Part shown: piece after piece, positions 1-7,279 of the stretch | Position numbering within the stretch: the first letter of the stretch is position 1 | Layout of the letters: every line of letters begins with the position of its first letter | Position numbers and translations under genes: made by a program | NCBI GenBank assembly: GCA_004552595.1 | Contig: SFNX01000010.1 | Location: 1 to 35,509, forward strand | Length of the DNA stretch: 35,509 bases | Source: Lachnospiraceae bacterium | Lineage (GTDB): Bacteria; Bacillota; Clostridia; Lachnospirales; Lachnospiraceae | Direction: 5' to 3' | Notes under the pieces: model-generated | What the model saw: only the letters and a program-made list of their open reading frames with translations | What the model was told of the DNA's origin: nothing | The model's database searches: none

Positions 1-257
1 CTTCGTAGTCCGGCCATAATCATTTGCATATCCTTAGATGAAAGAATCGTTCTGTCCATTCTGTATCCATCCATTATGCTGATTCCACCACCGGTTCCCT
101 GTGATGTAACAATCGGAATTCCGGCTCTGCAAAGATCATCAATATCTCTATTTATTGTTCTTTTTGACACTTCAAACATTTCTGCCAGTTCCGGGGCAGT
201 CACCTTTTCCTTCTGTAACAGTATTGAAAGAATCCCAATAAGTCTATCTATTTTCAT
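1..257 (-). CDS. WYL/YafY-type HTH transcriptional regulator, N-terminal part (cut by window edge)
   Basis: The ATG at 257-255 opens a frame that stays open to base 1, giving 85 codons. It begins MKIDRLIGILSILLQKEKVT and continues with an HTH_11-type winged helix (APELAEMFEVSKRTINRDID, about residues 21-40), then a wing ending in TGGGISIMDGY. This is the usual N-terminus of YafY/DeoR-like regulators that carry a C-terminal WYL ligand-binding domain; that domain would lie outside the window, so WYL is inferred from the family. An AGGAAGTG ribosome-binding site lies just upstream. The promoter overlaps a long dyad at 282-327, which suggests self-regulation. The regulated target is unknown. Confidence 0.85.
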   Translation of the reverse strand, partial: MKIDRLIGILSILLQKEKVTAPELAEMFEVSKRTINRDIDDLCRAGIPIVTSQGTGGGISIMDGYRMDRTILSSKDMQMIMAGLR

Positions 258-281
258 ATCATTTTCACTTCCTAATATATA

Positions 282-327
282 ATAATGCACACAACACGAC
301 ATCTGTATGTCATGTTGTATGCATTAT
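282..327. promoter_or_regulatory. 46-bp interrupted palindrome over the WYL-regulator promoter
   Basis: Arms at 282-302 and 307-327 pair at 19 of 21 positions around a 4-base centre (303-306); both mismatches would be G-U pairs in RNA. The outer edge of the right arm contains TATAAT read on the minus strand (323-328), so the dyad covers the -10 and the start of the transcript of the regulator beginning at 257. Because transcription would start inside the right arm, a DNA operator is more likely than an RNA hairpin. The -35 is poor (TTTTTA at 346-351). Confidence 0.6.
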
Positions 328-370
328 ACAGTATTTATTCAAAAATAAAAATCCCGCAGACATTAGGACT

Positions 371-856
371 CTAATCCGCCTTAGAGCCGATTTCGCTTAT
401 ATTTTTTTCCATAGATAAAAGTGTGCGAATTGTCGTTAACAGACTTTCCTCATCTATCCCATCAAATATCCTGCAAATTGTCTCATCGCTTTGAGCTTTG
501 TTTTTTTGCATGAACTCCATGCTTTTTTCGGTGAGTGTAATTCTTTGCTTTCTCTTGTCTGATTTATCCGGAATCATTTTTATGAATTCTTTTTTCTCAA
601 GCTTTATTAAAATCTGTTTTACATTCTGGTGCGAGCTTCCCATTATTTCTGACAACTCATTTATTGTAGGATTTTCCGTACACAGATTTACGCATATTAT
701 TGCAAAAAACTGCTTCCAGGTAATCTCCTTGAAAAAGCTGTCTGCACAGGCCTGAAACCGGTTATCAAATGCACTTAATAGTCCAAGAATAAACGGCTTT
801 GGTTCCATATCCCCAAAATCTACTAAACTCAAGTTAAGCTCTTCGTTATATTTCAT
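371..856 (-). CDS. MarR-family transcriptional regulator
   Basis: A 161-residue protein of typical MarR length. The winged helix runs from about residue 65 (NELSEIMGSSHQNVKQILIK) to the wing at 96-109 (PDKSDKRKQRITLT), flanked by helices that form the dimer interface in this family. A TGGAGGAAT ribosome-binding site precedes the ATG at 856. Such proteins usually repress their own gene and a neighbour and release DNA on binding a small phenolic or lipid-like ligand. The bile salt hydrolase gene lies immediately upstream on the same strand, so a link to bile is plausible but only inferred. A perfect 11-bp inverted repeat (872-912) sits in its promoter region. Confidence 0.9.
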   Translation of the reverse strand: MKYNEELNLSLVDFGDMEPKPFILGLLSAFDNRFQACADSFFKEITWKQFFAIICVNLCTENPTINELSEIMGSSHQNVKQILIKLEKKEFIKMIPDKSDKRKQRITLTEKSMEFMQKNKAQSDETICRIFDGIDEESLLTTIRTLLSMEKNISEIGSKAD

Positions 857-871
857 TTATTCCTCCAAAAA

Positions 872-912
872 ACAGGTAATATATCACGCTATATACGTAA
901 CATATTACCTGT
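872..912. promoter_or_regulatory. Probable MarR operator (11-bp perfect inverted repeat)
   Basis: ACAGGTAATAT at 872-882 is repeated inverted as ATATTACCTGT at 902-912. The arm centres are 30 bp apart, about three helical turns. A TTGACA -35 box (minus strand, 918-923) lies just upstream and the right arm falls in the promoter spacer; the best -10 is a weak TACGTA at 894-899. The gap to the MarR start at 856 is short, so autoregulation is the simplest reading. There is no U-tract of terminator type. Confidence 0.6.
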
Positions 913-953
913 CTGTTTGTCAATTAACTTTATATCGCTTATATAATATTTAA

Positions 954-1928
954 CTAATTGATCATATTGATTACTTCCTCATCAGAAATCGGATATCTTG
1001 AAAGAGTATCTGAGTCAAGATTCTCCTTATGCATGTCAATACAGTTAATCTGATGATTGTTGTAAGTGTTGTAATAATAAGTTCCCTTGTTAAGATTACA
1101 GCATGATGAATAAATTGTAATCTCATACTTATCATTAAATAAATCACAGCATCCTCTCTGCTGTTCAACCGAAGCCAAAATGTGGAAAAACTGGCTGATA
1201 CTTGAAAGGTCTGAATCATCAGAAAGCGAATTCATCCTCGTAAACGCCACCTTGACAAATCTGGACTGCGACGATAAATCACCCGGAAGTCCAAGTCCTC
1301 CCATTCCCCTACTGTATTCAGGAAGTTCAAGTCCCTTTGCAAATGTAGCTTCCTTATTGTAAGCAGAAACATTTCTGTAATTTGCAAGATTTTGCATCTG
1401 GAAAGGGAATGGCGGATTATTCGTAAGAACCCCAACCGGATTATCATATATCTTAAGTCCGTCATCAACAGACTCAACAGTAATTGTCTCATTGAAATCA
1501 GAGACTAACCAGTGAAGTTCAGCTACAGGCAACCCTGCCTTAAAAGGCGTATCAAGAATATTCATTCTCTCAAATAATGCCTTTGCCTCACTTATATTTT
1601 CGCACTGAGAAAGAATCCATGGGATAATTTCAAACTGTGCTATGTTATCTTTCCCTTCGGTTTTAGAATGATAACGGGCGTTTCCGACAAAATTCAGTCC
1701 CGCTATTGCAAGCCCTTTTTCGTTAAATGCATCATAATAAAGAGCTGTATCATCCATCACACTTGCCATTCCAATCATCGCATAATGGCTTTCTATAGTG
1801 TCTTTTGTTAAAAAGTGCAACGGATAGTTCCTTGGCATCACGACTACTTCTTCTCCATATGAGTGTTCGTAATCAAGATTTCGTCCAAAATAAGTATCTT
1901 TTGTTTTATAACTTGCTGCTGTACACAT
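954..1928 (-). CDS. bsh: Choloylglycine hydrolase (bile salt hydrolase)
   Basis: A 324-residue Ntn-hydrolase of the choloylglycine hydrolase family, which cleaves the glycine or taurine amide of conjugated bile salts in the cytoplasm. The start MCTAAS puts the nucleophile Cys2 directly after the initiator Met, as the family requires. Other catalytic positions are present: Arg16 and Asp19 (GRNLDYE), Asn79 (GLNF), the Asn in VLTNNPPF and the Arg in SSQSRFVK. Length matches clostridial enzymes (about 325-330). Penicillin V acylases share the fold, so substrate is not proven, but the pattern fits BSH best. A good TGGAGG ribosome-binding site precedes it. Its promoter region carries two TGACA-type dyads, and a MarR gene follows. 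Confidence 0.93.
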   Translation of the reverse strand: MCTAASYKTKDTYFGRNLDYEHSYGEEVVVMPRNYPLHFLTKDTIESHYAMIGMASVMDDTALYYDAFNEKGLAIAGLNFVGNARYHSKTEGKDNIAQFEIIPWILSQCENISEAKALFERMNILDTPFKAGLPVAELHWLVSDFNETITVESVDDGLKIYDNPVGVLTNNPPFPFQMQNLANYRNVSAYNKEATFAKGLELPEYSRGMGGLGLPGDLSSQSRFVKVAFTRMNSLSDDSDLSSISQFFHILASVEQQRGCCDLFNDKYEITIYSSCCNLNKGTYYYNTYNNHQINCIDMHKENLDSDTLSRYPISDEEVINMIN

Positions 1929-1955
1929 AGTCTACCTCCATTCTAAATCTAAAAC

Positions 1956-2010
1956 AGTATAACCGGTGACAGCCGTCATTCCTTTGTGCCAATTGTCAGT
2001 AATGTGACAA
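1956..2010 (-). promoter_or_regulatory. Promoter region of the bile salt hydrolase gene with two dyads
   Basis: A TATACT -10 (minus strand, 1956-1961) lacks a recognisable -35: the hexamer at 17-bp spacing is AAGGAA. Two inverted repeats with the same half-site lie here: TTGTCA-6-TGACAA at 1993-2010 and TGAC-4-GTCA at 1967-1978, centres about 29 bp apart. The second lies in the promoter spacer. A weak -35 with upstream dyads suggests regulated transcription; the regulator is not known. Confidence 0.4.
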
Positions 2011-2047
2011 ATACAGCATGAACAAAACTTATCCTTACTAATTCCTA

Positions 2048-2731
2048 TCACTTAAGCGATTTCAAGTACTCTTTCTGTTCCTCGGTAATTCTGTAACTTT
2101 CCCTCGCTTTTTGAATGGTTTTCTTATGAGTCCATTCATCTAACCGCCTGTTTTCTATAAACGGGATAGTATCATTATACTGCTTTGCAAGCGCAGTTGC
2201 AAAATACCAGGCAATCATCATATTAATATAGTATTCATCACTTCTTATCGAAGCAACAAGATCATTATATTCCCTCTTGAAGTTATCATCTAGGAAGAAA
2301 TTCATAATCATTTCAATACCAAATCTTTTCGTATATATATGCTCTGATTTAATCCACCTTTTTGCATCGATAATCAGTCTGTCGCAATTTTTTGAAAAAG
2401 CCTTCCTTGGTTTTATTCCGTCACACGTTGCCCAATTATCAACATACGGAATAAATCTGTCAATCTCTCTTATTACGCTGTCATAATCCTTCATTAAATT
2501 AATAATTGCAACATGAATTCCCATCTCCTCATAGTATTTATGAGGACAATCATCAAGAAATGAAGAATAATCCCCTGACTTTATTATTTCCTTTGTAAGC
2601 TGTGCTACCTTAGGAGTTCTTACACCGATTACATTATCCGGTTCTAAACCGGGAATTATTTTAAGCGTAAAATCCTTGTACTTTTCATCTTTTAGTTCAA
2701 AAAGACGATTTCTTATTTCTTCATTAGTCAT
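2048..2731 (-). CDS. DNA alkylation repair protein, AlkD-like
   Basis: A 227-residue all-helical protein resembling the AlkD family of DNA glycosylases, built of HEAT-like repeats and removing bulky or cationic alkylated bases. The motif VDNWATCDGIKP (about 97-108) matches the conserved AlkD segment, with Trp100 and Asp104 at the positions of the DNA-contacting Trp and catalytic Asp. Length is normal. It follows the CbiE/CbiT-like gene by 27 bp. Its ribosome-binding site is poor: AAGG lies about 14 bases before the ATG, separated by a T-rich run, so expression may be low or coupled to the upstream gene. Family assignment is firm; activity is inferred. Confidence 0.85.
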   Translation of the reverse strand: MTNEEIRNRLFELKDEKYKDFTLKIIPGLEPDNVIGVRTPKVAQLTKEIIKSGDYSSFLDDCPHKYYEEMGIHVAIINLMKDYDSVIREIDRFIPYVDNWATCDGIKPRKAFSKNCDRLIIDAKRWIKSEHIYTKRFGIEMIMNFFLDDNFKREYNDLVASIRSDEYYINMMIAWYFATALAKQYNDTIPFIENRRLDEWTHKKTIQKARESYRITEEQKEYLKSLK

Positions 2732-2758
2732 AAAAAAACAAAACCTTAATTCAAATTA

Positions 2759-3664
2759 TTACACTACCTCTCCTACACCTGTAATAATCCACGGTGCTGG
2801 CTGAATTTCAAATGAATTATTTGACTTAAGCTTAGACACCTGAACCTGAATGGCGCAGAAATCACCTATTTTGTATTTTGCAAGAAGATCTCTTAATTCA
2901 GCTGCAACCTTAAAATCAAGTGTATAAATCACAAACTCCATCTTAGGATTAATCTTAAGAAGAGTTTCGATTTCTTTTTCCATCGTTGCAGAGGCAACAA
3001 GCATTGTAACATCAGGAACAGGCATATCCTTCATCGTCTCATCGTCAACATGGTCTATGATTTTAACGTTATTAAGACCAAACTGTGCTATGTTTTCTTC
3101 CATAGTAATTCTGTCACGCTTATTGTATTCAACAGCAATTACATCACCTTCGCCGTTCATGATAGCTGCTTCTACAGCAATTGATTCACCGGAGATTACA
3201 CATAAATTCTTGCCTTCGCTAATCTGCATCTTGCTTAAGATGATGCTTCTGATTTCAGAACCGACATAATGAACAGAGCCTGATGCAAAGTCCTGATTTC
3301 TCATTCCGAATTTAATAGTATTTCTGGCATTTTGATTAAGTATAAGCATACCTGCGGAAGCGTTTATTCCACGGTTTATCATATCGTAAACCTTATCTCT
3401 TTTTATCTCGCCCTTAGGCTCGCTTCCTTCGTTGTATACTACTTCGCACTCGCCAAGTCCTGCATTAAACATACGATAGAATATGTCCGGATGACCTGCC
3501 TGTGTAAATACAAGTACTGCTCTGTGCGACTCAACAGTAGGAATAAGATTCTTATTCTTTTTAGTAATATCAAGTATTTTAACATGCTCTAAGTCAATTT
3601 CTGTTCCACCTGCAAAATACTGAAGCCATGAAATAATATGAGCATTAGTAAAAATTGAATCCAT
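2759..3664 (-). CDS. Degenerate CbiE/CbiT-like (precorrin methyltransferase-related) protein in the por operon
   Basis: The 301-residue protein aligns by eye with the C-terminal half of CbiE (about residues 45-112, SHRAVLVFTQAGHPDIF...) joined to a complete CbiT-like Rossmann methyltransferase domain (about 115-297, ending VQVSKLK...PAPWIITGVG), the order seen in bifunctional CbiET. Key positions have decayed: the usual DIGAGTGS SAM loop reads CVISGESI at 155-162, and the substrate motif resembling PxTKxEVR reads HYVGSEIR at 132-139. The N-terminal half of CbiE is absent. No other cobalamin genes are nearby. A strong AAGGAGGGG site lies in the 15-bp gap after porB, so it is co-expressed with the oxidoreductase. 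True cobalamin synthesis is unlikely; a regulatory or assembly role is speculation. Confidence 0.7.
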   Translation of the reverse strand: MDSIFTNAHIISWLQYFAGGTEIDLEHVKILDITKKNKNLIPTVESHRAVLVFTQAGHPDIFYRMFNAGLGECEVVYNEGSEPKGEIKRDKVYDMINRGINASAGMLILNQNARNTIKFGMRNQDFASGSVHYVGSEIRSIILSKMQISEGKNLCVISGESIAVEAAIMNGEGDVIAVEYNKRDRITMEENIAQFGLNNVKIIDHVDDETMKDMPVPDVTMLVASATMEKEIETLLKINPKMEFVIYTLDFKVAAELRDLLAKYKIGDFCAIQVQVSKLKSNNSFEIQPAPWIITGVGEVV

Positions 3665-3679
3665 TGTAACCCCTCCTTT

Positions 3680-4609
3680 TTATTTACACTTCTCAAGAAG
3701 TTCTTCCCATTTCTTATCAACATATTCCTGAGCTGCTTCGATTGTCCATTCATTGCCCGGCTTGAAGCAATGCTTGAATCTATTCTGAAGTCTCATAAAT
3801 TCTTCAACCGGGAGTTTCTTCTTCGGCTCGTAGCTTAAGTGCCATTCGCCGTTTTCAACTTCGTAAAGTGGCCATACACAAGTTTCGACGGCCATTTTGC
3901 ATATTGTAGGTAAAAGCTCAGCAGAGTAACCCCATCCTCTCGGACATGGCGTAAGCACATTAACAAATGTTGCCCCCTGAGTGTAAATTGCCTTGTGTGC
4001 TTTTTCATGAAAGTCCTTAAGCGTACCGATTAATGTAGTCTGTGCAACATATGGTGAGCCGTGAGCTACTACAATCTGAGTAAGGTCTTTTTGAACCTGC
4101 TTCTTACCTACAGACTCTGCTCCAAATGGTGTAGTTGTTGCAGAAGCAAATCTTGGTGTAGCAGATGAACGCTGAGTTCCGGTGTTCATATATGCATTAT
4201 TGTCATAGCAGAAATATGTAAAATCATGTCCTCTTTCAAGTGCTCCCGAAAGCGACTGAAAACCTATATCATAAGTTCCGCCATCACCGCCAATTCCCAA
4301 TATCTTGAAATTATCTTTAATCTTTCCTCTTCGTCTCATTGCATTGTATGCTGCTTCAACTCCTGATGCGGTTGAGCATGCGTTTTCAAATGCAGTATGG
4401 ATATATGAATCTTCCCATGCAGTATACGGATACATAAATGATGACACTTCAAGACATCCTGTAGCATTACATATAACTGCCTTATCTTCCGGTTCTAAGG
4501 CTCTCATCATGGCCCTGCACACTATACCTGCGCCACAGCCTGCGCACAATCTGTGTCCGGCTTCAAAACGTTCCTTTTTATTTAACTGTTCTCGTAAATT
4601 ATAGGCCAT
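3680..4609 (-). CDS. porB: Pyruvate/2-oxoacid:ferredoxin oxidoreductase, beta subunit
   Basis: The 309-residue thiamine-diphosphate subunit of a four-subunit oxidoreductase that interconverts a 2-oxoacid plus CoA with acyl-CoA, CO2 and reduced ferredoxin. Cysteines expected to hold a [4Fe-4S] cluster are Cys22 and Cys25 (CAGC), Cys52 (GCLEVSS) and Cys222 (TPCPRGWGY), the POR-beta pattern. The ThDP/Mg motif is GDG at 108-110 with Asn137/138. Its ATG overlaps the porA stop by one base (TAATG). Sequence fits pyruvate enzymes better than 2-oxoglutarate ones, but the substrate is not proven; branched-chain 2-oxoacids remain possible. Confidence 0.9.
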   Translation of the reverse strand: MAYNLREQLNKKERFEAGHRLCAGCGAGIVCRAMMRALEPEDKAVICNATGCLEVSSFMYPYTAWEDSYIHTAFENACSTASGVEAAYNAMRRRGKIKDNFKILGIGGDGGTYDIGFQSLSGALERGHDFTYFCYDNNAYMNTGTQRSSATPRFASATTTPFGAESVGKKQVQKDLTQIVVAHGSPYVAQTTLIGTLKDFHEKAHKAIYTQGATFVNVLTPCPRGWGYSAELLPTICKMAVETCVWPLYEVENGEWHLSYEPKKKLPVEEFMRLQNRFKHCFKPGNEWTIEAAQEYVDKKWEELLEKCK

Positions 4610-5808
4610 TACTGCACCTCTTTCCTTAAATCACGCTGTCCCATATGTGAATAAACAGGACCGATATCACCGGTCTTAACAATGTTTAATAGTCTGTTAA
4701 ATACTCTTCTAGCAGAGTCAACCGTAAAATCTCTTCCACCAAGGCCGTAAACAATATCTACCATCTTCGGACGCTTATCCATATTAATCATTGCAGAAGC
4801 TGTCTCTGCAAAAAGCGGACCGCCATTAGCCGAGAAGCCTTCAGATTTATCAAGCACCGCTACAGCCTTGCAGTTTTCCAAAGCCTTTGCAAGTTCTTCA
4901 CCCGGGAACGGGCGGAATACTCTTACTTTAATAAGTCCTGCCTTAATATTTTCTTTTCTTAACTCATCAACGCAAGCCTTTGCAGTTCCTGCTGAAGAAC
5001 CCATAAGTACTATTGCAATTTCAGCATCTTCCATTTTATATTCTTCAAAAAATCCGTATTTTCTTCCGAATTTTTCTTCAAAGTCCTTAGCAACTTCAAG
5101 AATTGCGCGTTTTGCATTTTTCATGGCTTCAGCCTGTGCCACTCTTGCTTCCATATAATATCCGGAAACACCATATGGTCCTACAGCCAGAGGATTCTCA
5201 CTTTTAAGAAGATAGTTTTCAGGCTTGTATTCTCCGACAAATGCCTTAACGTCTTCATCACTTTCAAGCTCGATATTTTCAAGTGCATGAGATGTAATAA
5301 ATCCGTCTTCACAAATCATTACAGGGAGTCTTACATCCTTTGTCTCTGCTATTCTGTGAGCCTGAAGATAATTGTCATATGCTTCCTGGTTATTTTCGGC
5401 ATATATCTGAATAAATCCTGAATCTCTTTCTGCCATTGAATCAGAATAATCGTGATTTATATTGATTGGTCCTGTTAATGCTCTGTTTGAAACTGCAAGT
5501 ACTAACGGAAGTCTTGATGATGCTGCAACATAAAGCATCTCATTCATATATGAAAGACCTGCCGATGATGTAGCCGTAACAGCTCTGCAGCCGGCAGCCT
5601 CTGCACCAATGCAGGCTGACATTGCAGAATGTTCACTCTCTACGCAGATAAATTCAGTATCTACTAGTCCATCGGCAACATATTGTGCATAGTACTGCGG
5701 GATCTCAGTAGAAGGTGTAATCGGGAACATTGCAAATACATCCGGATTGATCTGTCTCATTGCCGTTGCAATTGCTTCATTTCCTGAAAGTCGGTCTCTT
5801 ATACTCAT
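4609..5808 (-). CDS. porA: Pyruvate/2-oxoacid:ferredoxin oxidoreductase, alpha subunit
   Basis: A 399-residue alpha subunit carrying the pyrimidine-binding half of the ThDP site. Conserved blocks are FPITPSTEI (about 28-36), the ESEHSAMSA segment (57-65), TATSSAGLSYMNE (78-90) and the substrate/CoA-region motif GPININHDYSD (about 113-123), followed by RDSGFIQIYAENNQEAYD, which resembles PorA of pyruvate enzymes. Start and stop each overlap their neighbours by one base, indicating translational coupling and equal stoichiometry with PorB and PorD. The strong GGAGG site lies in the end of porD. Confidence 0.92.
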   Translation of the reverse strand: MSIRDRLSGNEAIATAMRQINPDVFAMFPITPSTEIPQYYAQYVADGLVDTEFICVESEHSAMSACIGAEAAGCRAVTATSSAGLSYMNEMLYVAASSRLPLVLAVSNRALTGPININHDYSDSMAERDSGFIQIYAENNQEAYDNYLQAHRIAETKDVRLPVMICEDGFITSHALENIELESDEDVKAFVGEYKPENYLLKSENPLAVGPYGVSGYYMEARVAQAEAMKNAKRAILEVAKDFEEKFGRKYGFFEEYKMEDAEIAIVLMGSSAGTAKACVDELRKENIKAGLIKVRVFRPFPGEELAKALENCKAVAVLDKSEGFSANGGPLFAETASAMINMDKRPKMVDIVYGLGGRDFTVDSARRVFNRLLNIVKTGDIGPVYSHMGQRDLRKEVQ

Positions 5809-6110
5809 TACTGTACCTCCTTTAACTCAATTGCATCAAAAGGACATACGGTATAGCATATTCCGCATCCTTTACAATGATCATAGTCAAAATCCTGTCT
5901 TTTACCGTCCTTAACAGGAATTGAAGAATCCGGACAAAACGGAGCGCAAAGAAGACACTGCTTGCACTTTTCCTCATGAAAAACAGGCACCTTCGAACGC
6001 CATTCACCTGTCATTGTAAGTCTTGATGTTGCAGGCTCATATATTTCACAGCCTGTTGTCAGTTCCTGCCATGGAATCTGCTCATTTATTTCTGATGCTT
6101 TCTTACTCAT
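5808..6110 (-). CDS. porD: Pyruvate/2-oxoacid:ferredoxin oxidoreductase, delta (ferredoxin-like) subunit
   Basis: A 100-residue electron-transfer subunit with two 2x[4Fe-4S] ferredoxin motifs near the C-terminus, CKQCLLCAPFCP and CKGCGICYTVCP, that pass electrons from the ThDP site to ferredoxin. The ATG at 6110 is chosen because it overlaps the porC stop by one base (TGATG), the same arrangement as at porA and porB. A GTG three bases earlier (6113) has better spacing from GGAGGAGG and cannot be excluded. Length is typical for the family. Confidence 0.92.
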   Translation of the reverse strand: MSKKASEINEQIPWQELTTGCEIYEPATSRLTMTGEWRSKVPVFHEEKCKQCLLCAPFCPDSSIPVKDGKRQDFDYDHCKGCGICYTVCPFDAIELKEVQ

Positions 6111-6685
6111 CACTCTTTTACCTCCTCCATAGCTTCTTTAAGACATAATAAGTTACCTTCAATAACCTGTGGTTTCTTGGCAAATTTATGCTGATACGAT
6201 ACCTTCATATCTTCAAGGAATTTATCCTTCTTAACACATTCTGAAACTGCAACAATCGCAGCAAGCATTGGAGTATTAGGGAAATATCCTCCAAGATGTT
6301 TTCTTGAAATTGTTCCTGCATCTATCGTATAAACCCTGCCCTCGTATCCACGAAGAAGTCCTCTTAATTCTGATGCTTTCTTTGCAGAATTTATTACAAT
6401 CGCACCTTCCTTTTTAAGTCCTCTGGTGACATCTACACTCTCAAGTAAAGTCTCATCTACAACAACTACATAGTCAGGCTCATAAATATTTGAATGAATG
6501 TTGCATCTTTCATCTGAAATACGGTTATATGCCGTAATCGGCGCTCCCGACCTCTCAGGTCCGTATTCCGGAAAAGACTGAATGTACTTTCCGGACATAA
6601 ATGCTGCATCCGCCAAAAGCTGACTCGCGGTTTTGGCGCCCTGGCCTCCACGGCCATGCCATCTGATTTCGATCATGTTTTCCAT
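6110..6685 (-). CDS. porC: Pyruvate/2-oxoacid:ferredoxin oxidoreductase, gamma subunit
   Basis: A 191-residue gamma subunit, the domain that binds the CoA side of the active site in this enzyme family. Recognisable blocks are RWHGRGGQGAKTAS (about 8-21), SFPEYGPERSGAPITAY (about 37-53) and the C-terminal NTPMLAAIVAV segment. GGGAGATATT precedes the ATG, 12 bp after the fumarase beta-subunit stop. The gene order gamma-delta-alpha-beta is that of archaeal and Thermotoga-type heterotetrameric enzymes, unlike the single-chain NifJ type common in clostridia. Confidence 0.92.
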   Translation of the reverse strand: MENMIEIRWHGRGGQGAKTASQLLADAAFMSGKYIQSFPEYGPERSGAPITAYNRISDERCNIHSNIYEPDYVVVVDETLLESVDVTRGLKKEGAIVINSAKKASELRGLLRGYEGRVYTIDAGTISRKHLGGYFPNTPMLAAIVAVSECVKKDKFLEDMKVSYQHKFAKKPQVIEGNLLCLKEAMEEVKE

Positions 6686-6697
6686 AATATCTCCCGG

Positions 6698-7279
6698 TTA
6701 ATTATTAATATGTTTACTTTCTACACTTTTCAAATACTCATTTGGTCCGGTTTCATAGAGATTATTTCCATAGCAGTCAATAATGACAACTAAAGGCATA
6801 TCCTCTACATAAAGCTTTCTAAGTGCCTCTGACTGTAAATCCTCATAAGCAATAAGCTCTGATGACTTAATACATTTCGCAAGTAAAGCACCGGCACCGC
6901 CGATAGCGCCGAAGTAAACACCAAAGTTTTCCTTCATTGCTTCAATAACTTCATCAAGTCTTGCACCTTTACCAATCATTCCTCTTATTCCAACCTTCAT
7001 AAGCGTCGGTGCATAGGCATCCATTCTTCCGCTCGTGGTCGGGCCTGCCGAACCGATAACCTGTCCCGGCTTCGCAGGAGTTGGTCCAACATAATAAATT
7101 GTTGCATCCGTCGGGTCAAAGGGAAGTTCTTCTCCTCTTGCAAGTGCTTCACACATTCTCTTATGTCCGGCATCACGTGACGTATAAATTGTACCGCTAA
7201 GCAATACTCTGTCTCCTGCCTTAAGCGTTTTAGCAAGTTCCTTCGTAAGAGGCAATGTAATCTTTTTTACTTCGCTCAT
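6698..7279 (-). CDS. Fumarate hydratase class I, beta subunit (C-terminal type)
   Basis: A 193-residue protein matching the C-terminal (beta) half of class I, iron-sulfur fumarases, annotated elsewhere as FumA C-terminal domain or TtdB-like. Diagnostic blocks are LLSGTIYTSRDAGHKR, YYVGPTPAKPGQVIGSAGPTT and MIGKGARLDE, plus FGAIGGAGALLAK. It works with the alpha subunit encoded immediately upstream to interconvert fumarate and malate. The ATG at 7279 overlaps the alpha stop by one base (TGATG) and is 7 bases from GGAGG; an ATG at 7282 is also possible. L-tartrate dehydratase has the same architecture, so fumarase is inferred from context. Confidence 0.88.
   Translation of the reverse strand: MSEVKKITLPLTKELAKTLKAGDRVLLSGTIYTSRDAGHKRMCEALARGEELPFDPTDATIYYVGPTPAKPGQVIGSAGPTTSGRMDAYAPTLMKVGIRGMIGKGARLDEVIEAMKENFGVYFGAIGGAGALLAKCIKSSELIAYEDLQSEALRKLYVEDMPLVVIIDCYGNNLYETGPNEYLKSVESKHINN

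Noticed and set aside
872..912. MarR-region inverted repeat as the terminator of the bile salt hydrolase gene
   Set aside because: A 19-base loop and AT-rich arms with promoter-like sequence alongside fit an operator better; the T-run after it is short and lies past the ribosome-binding site side.
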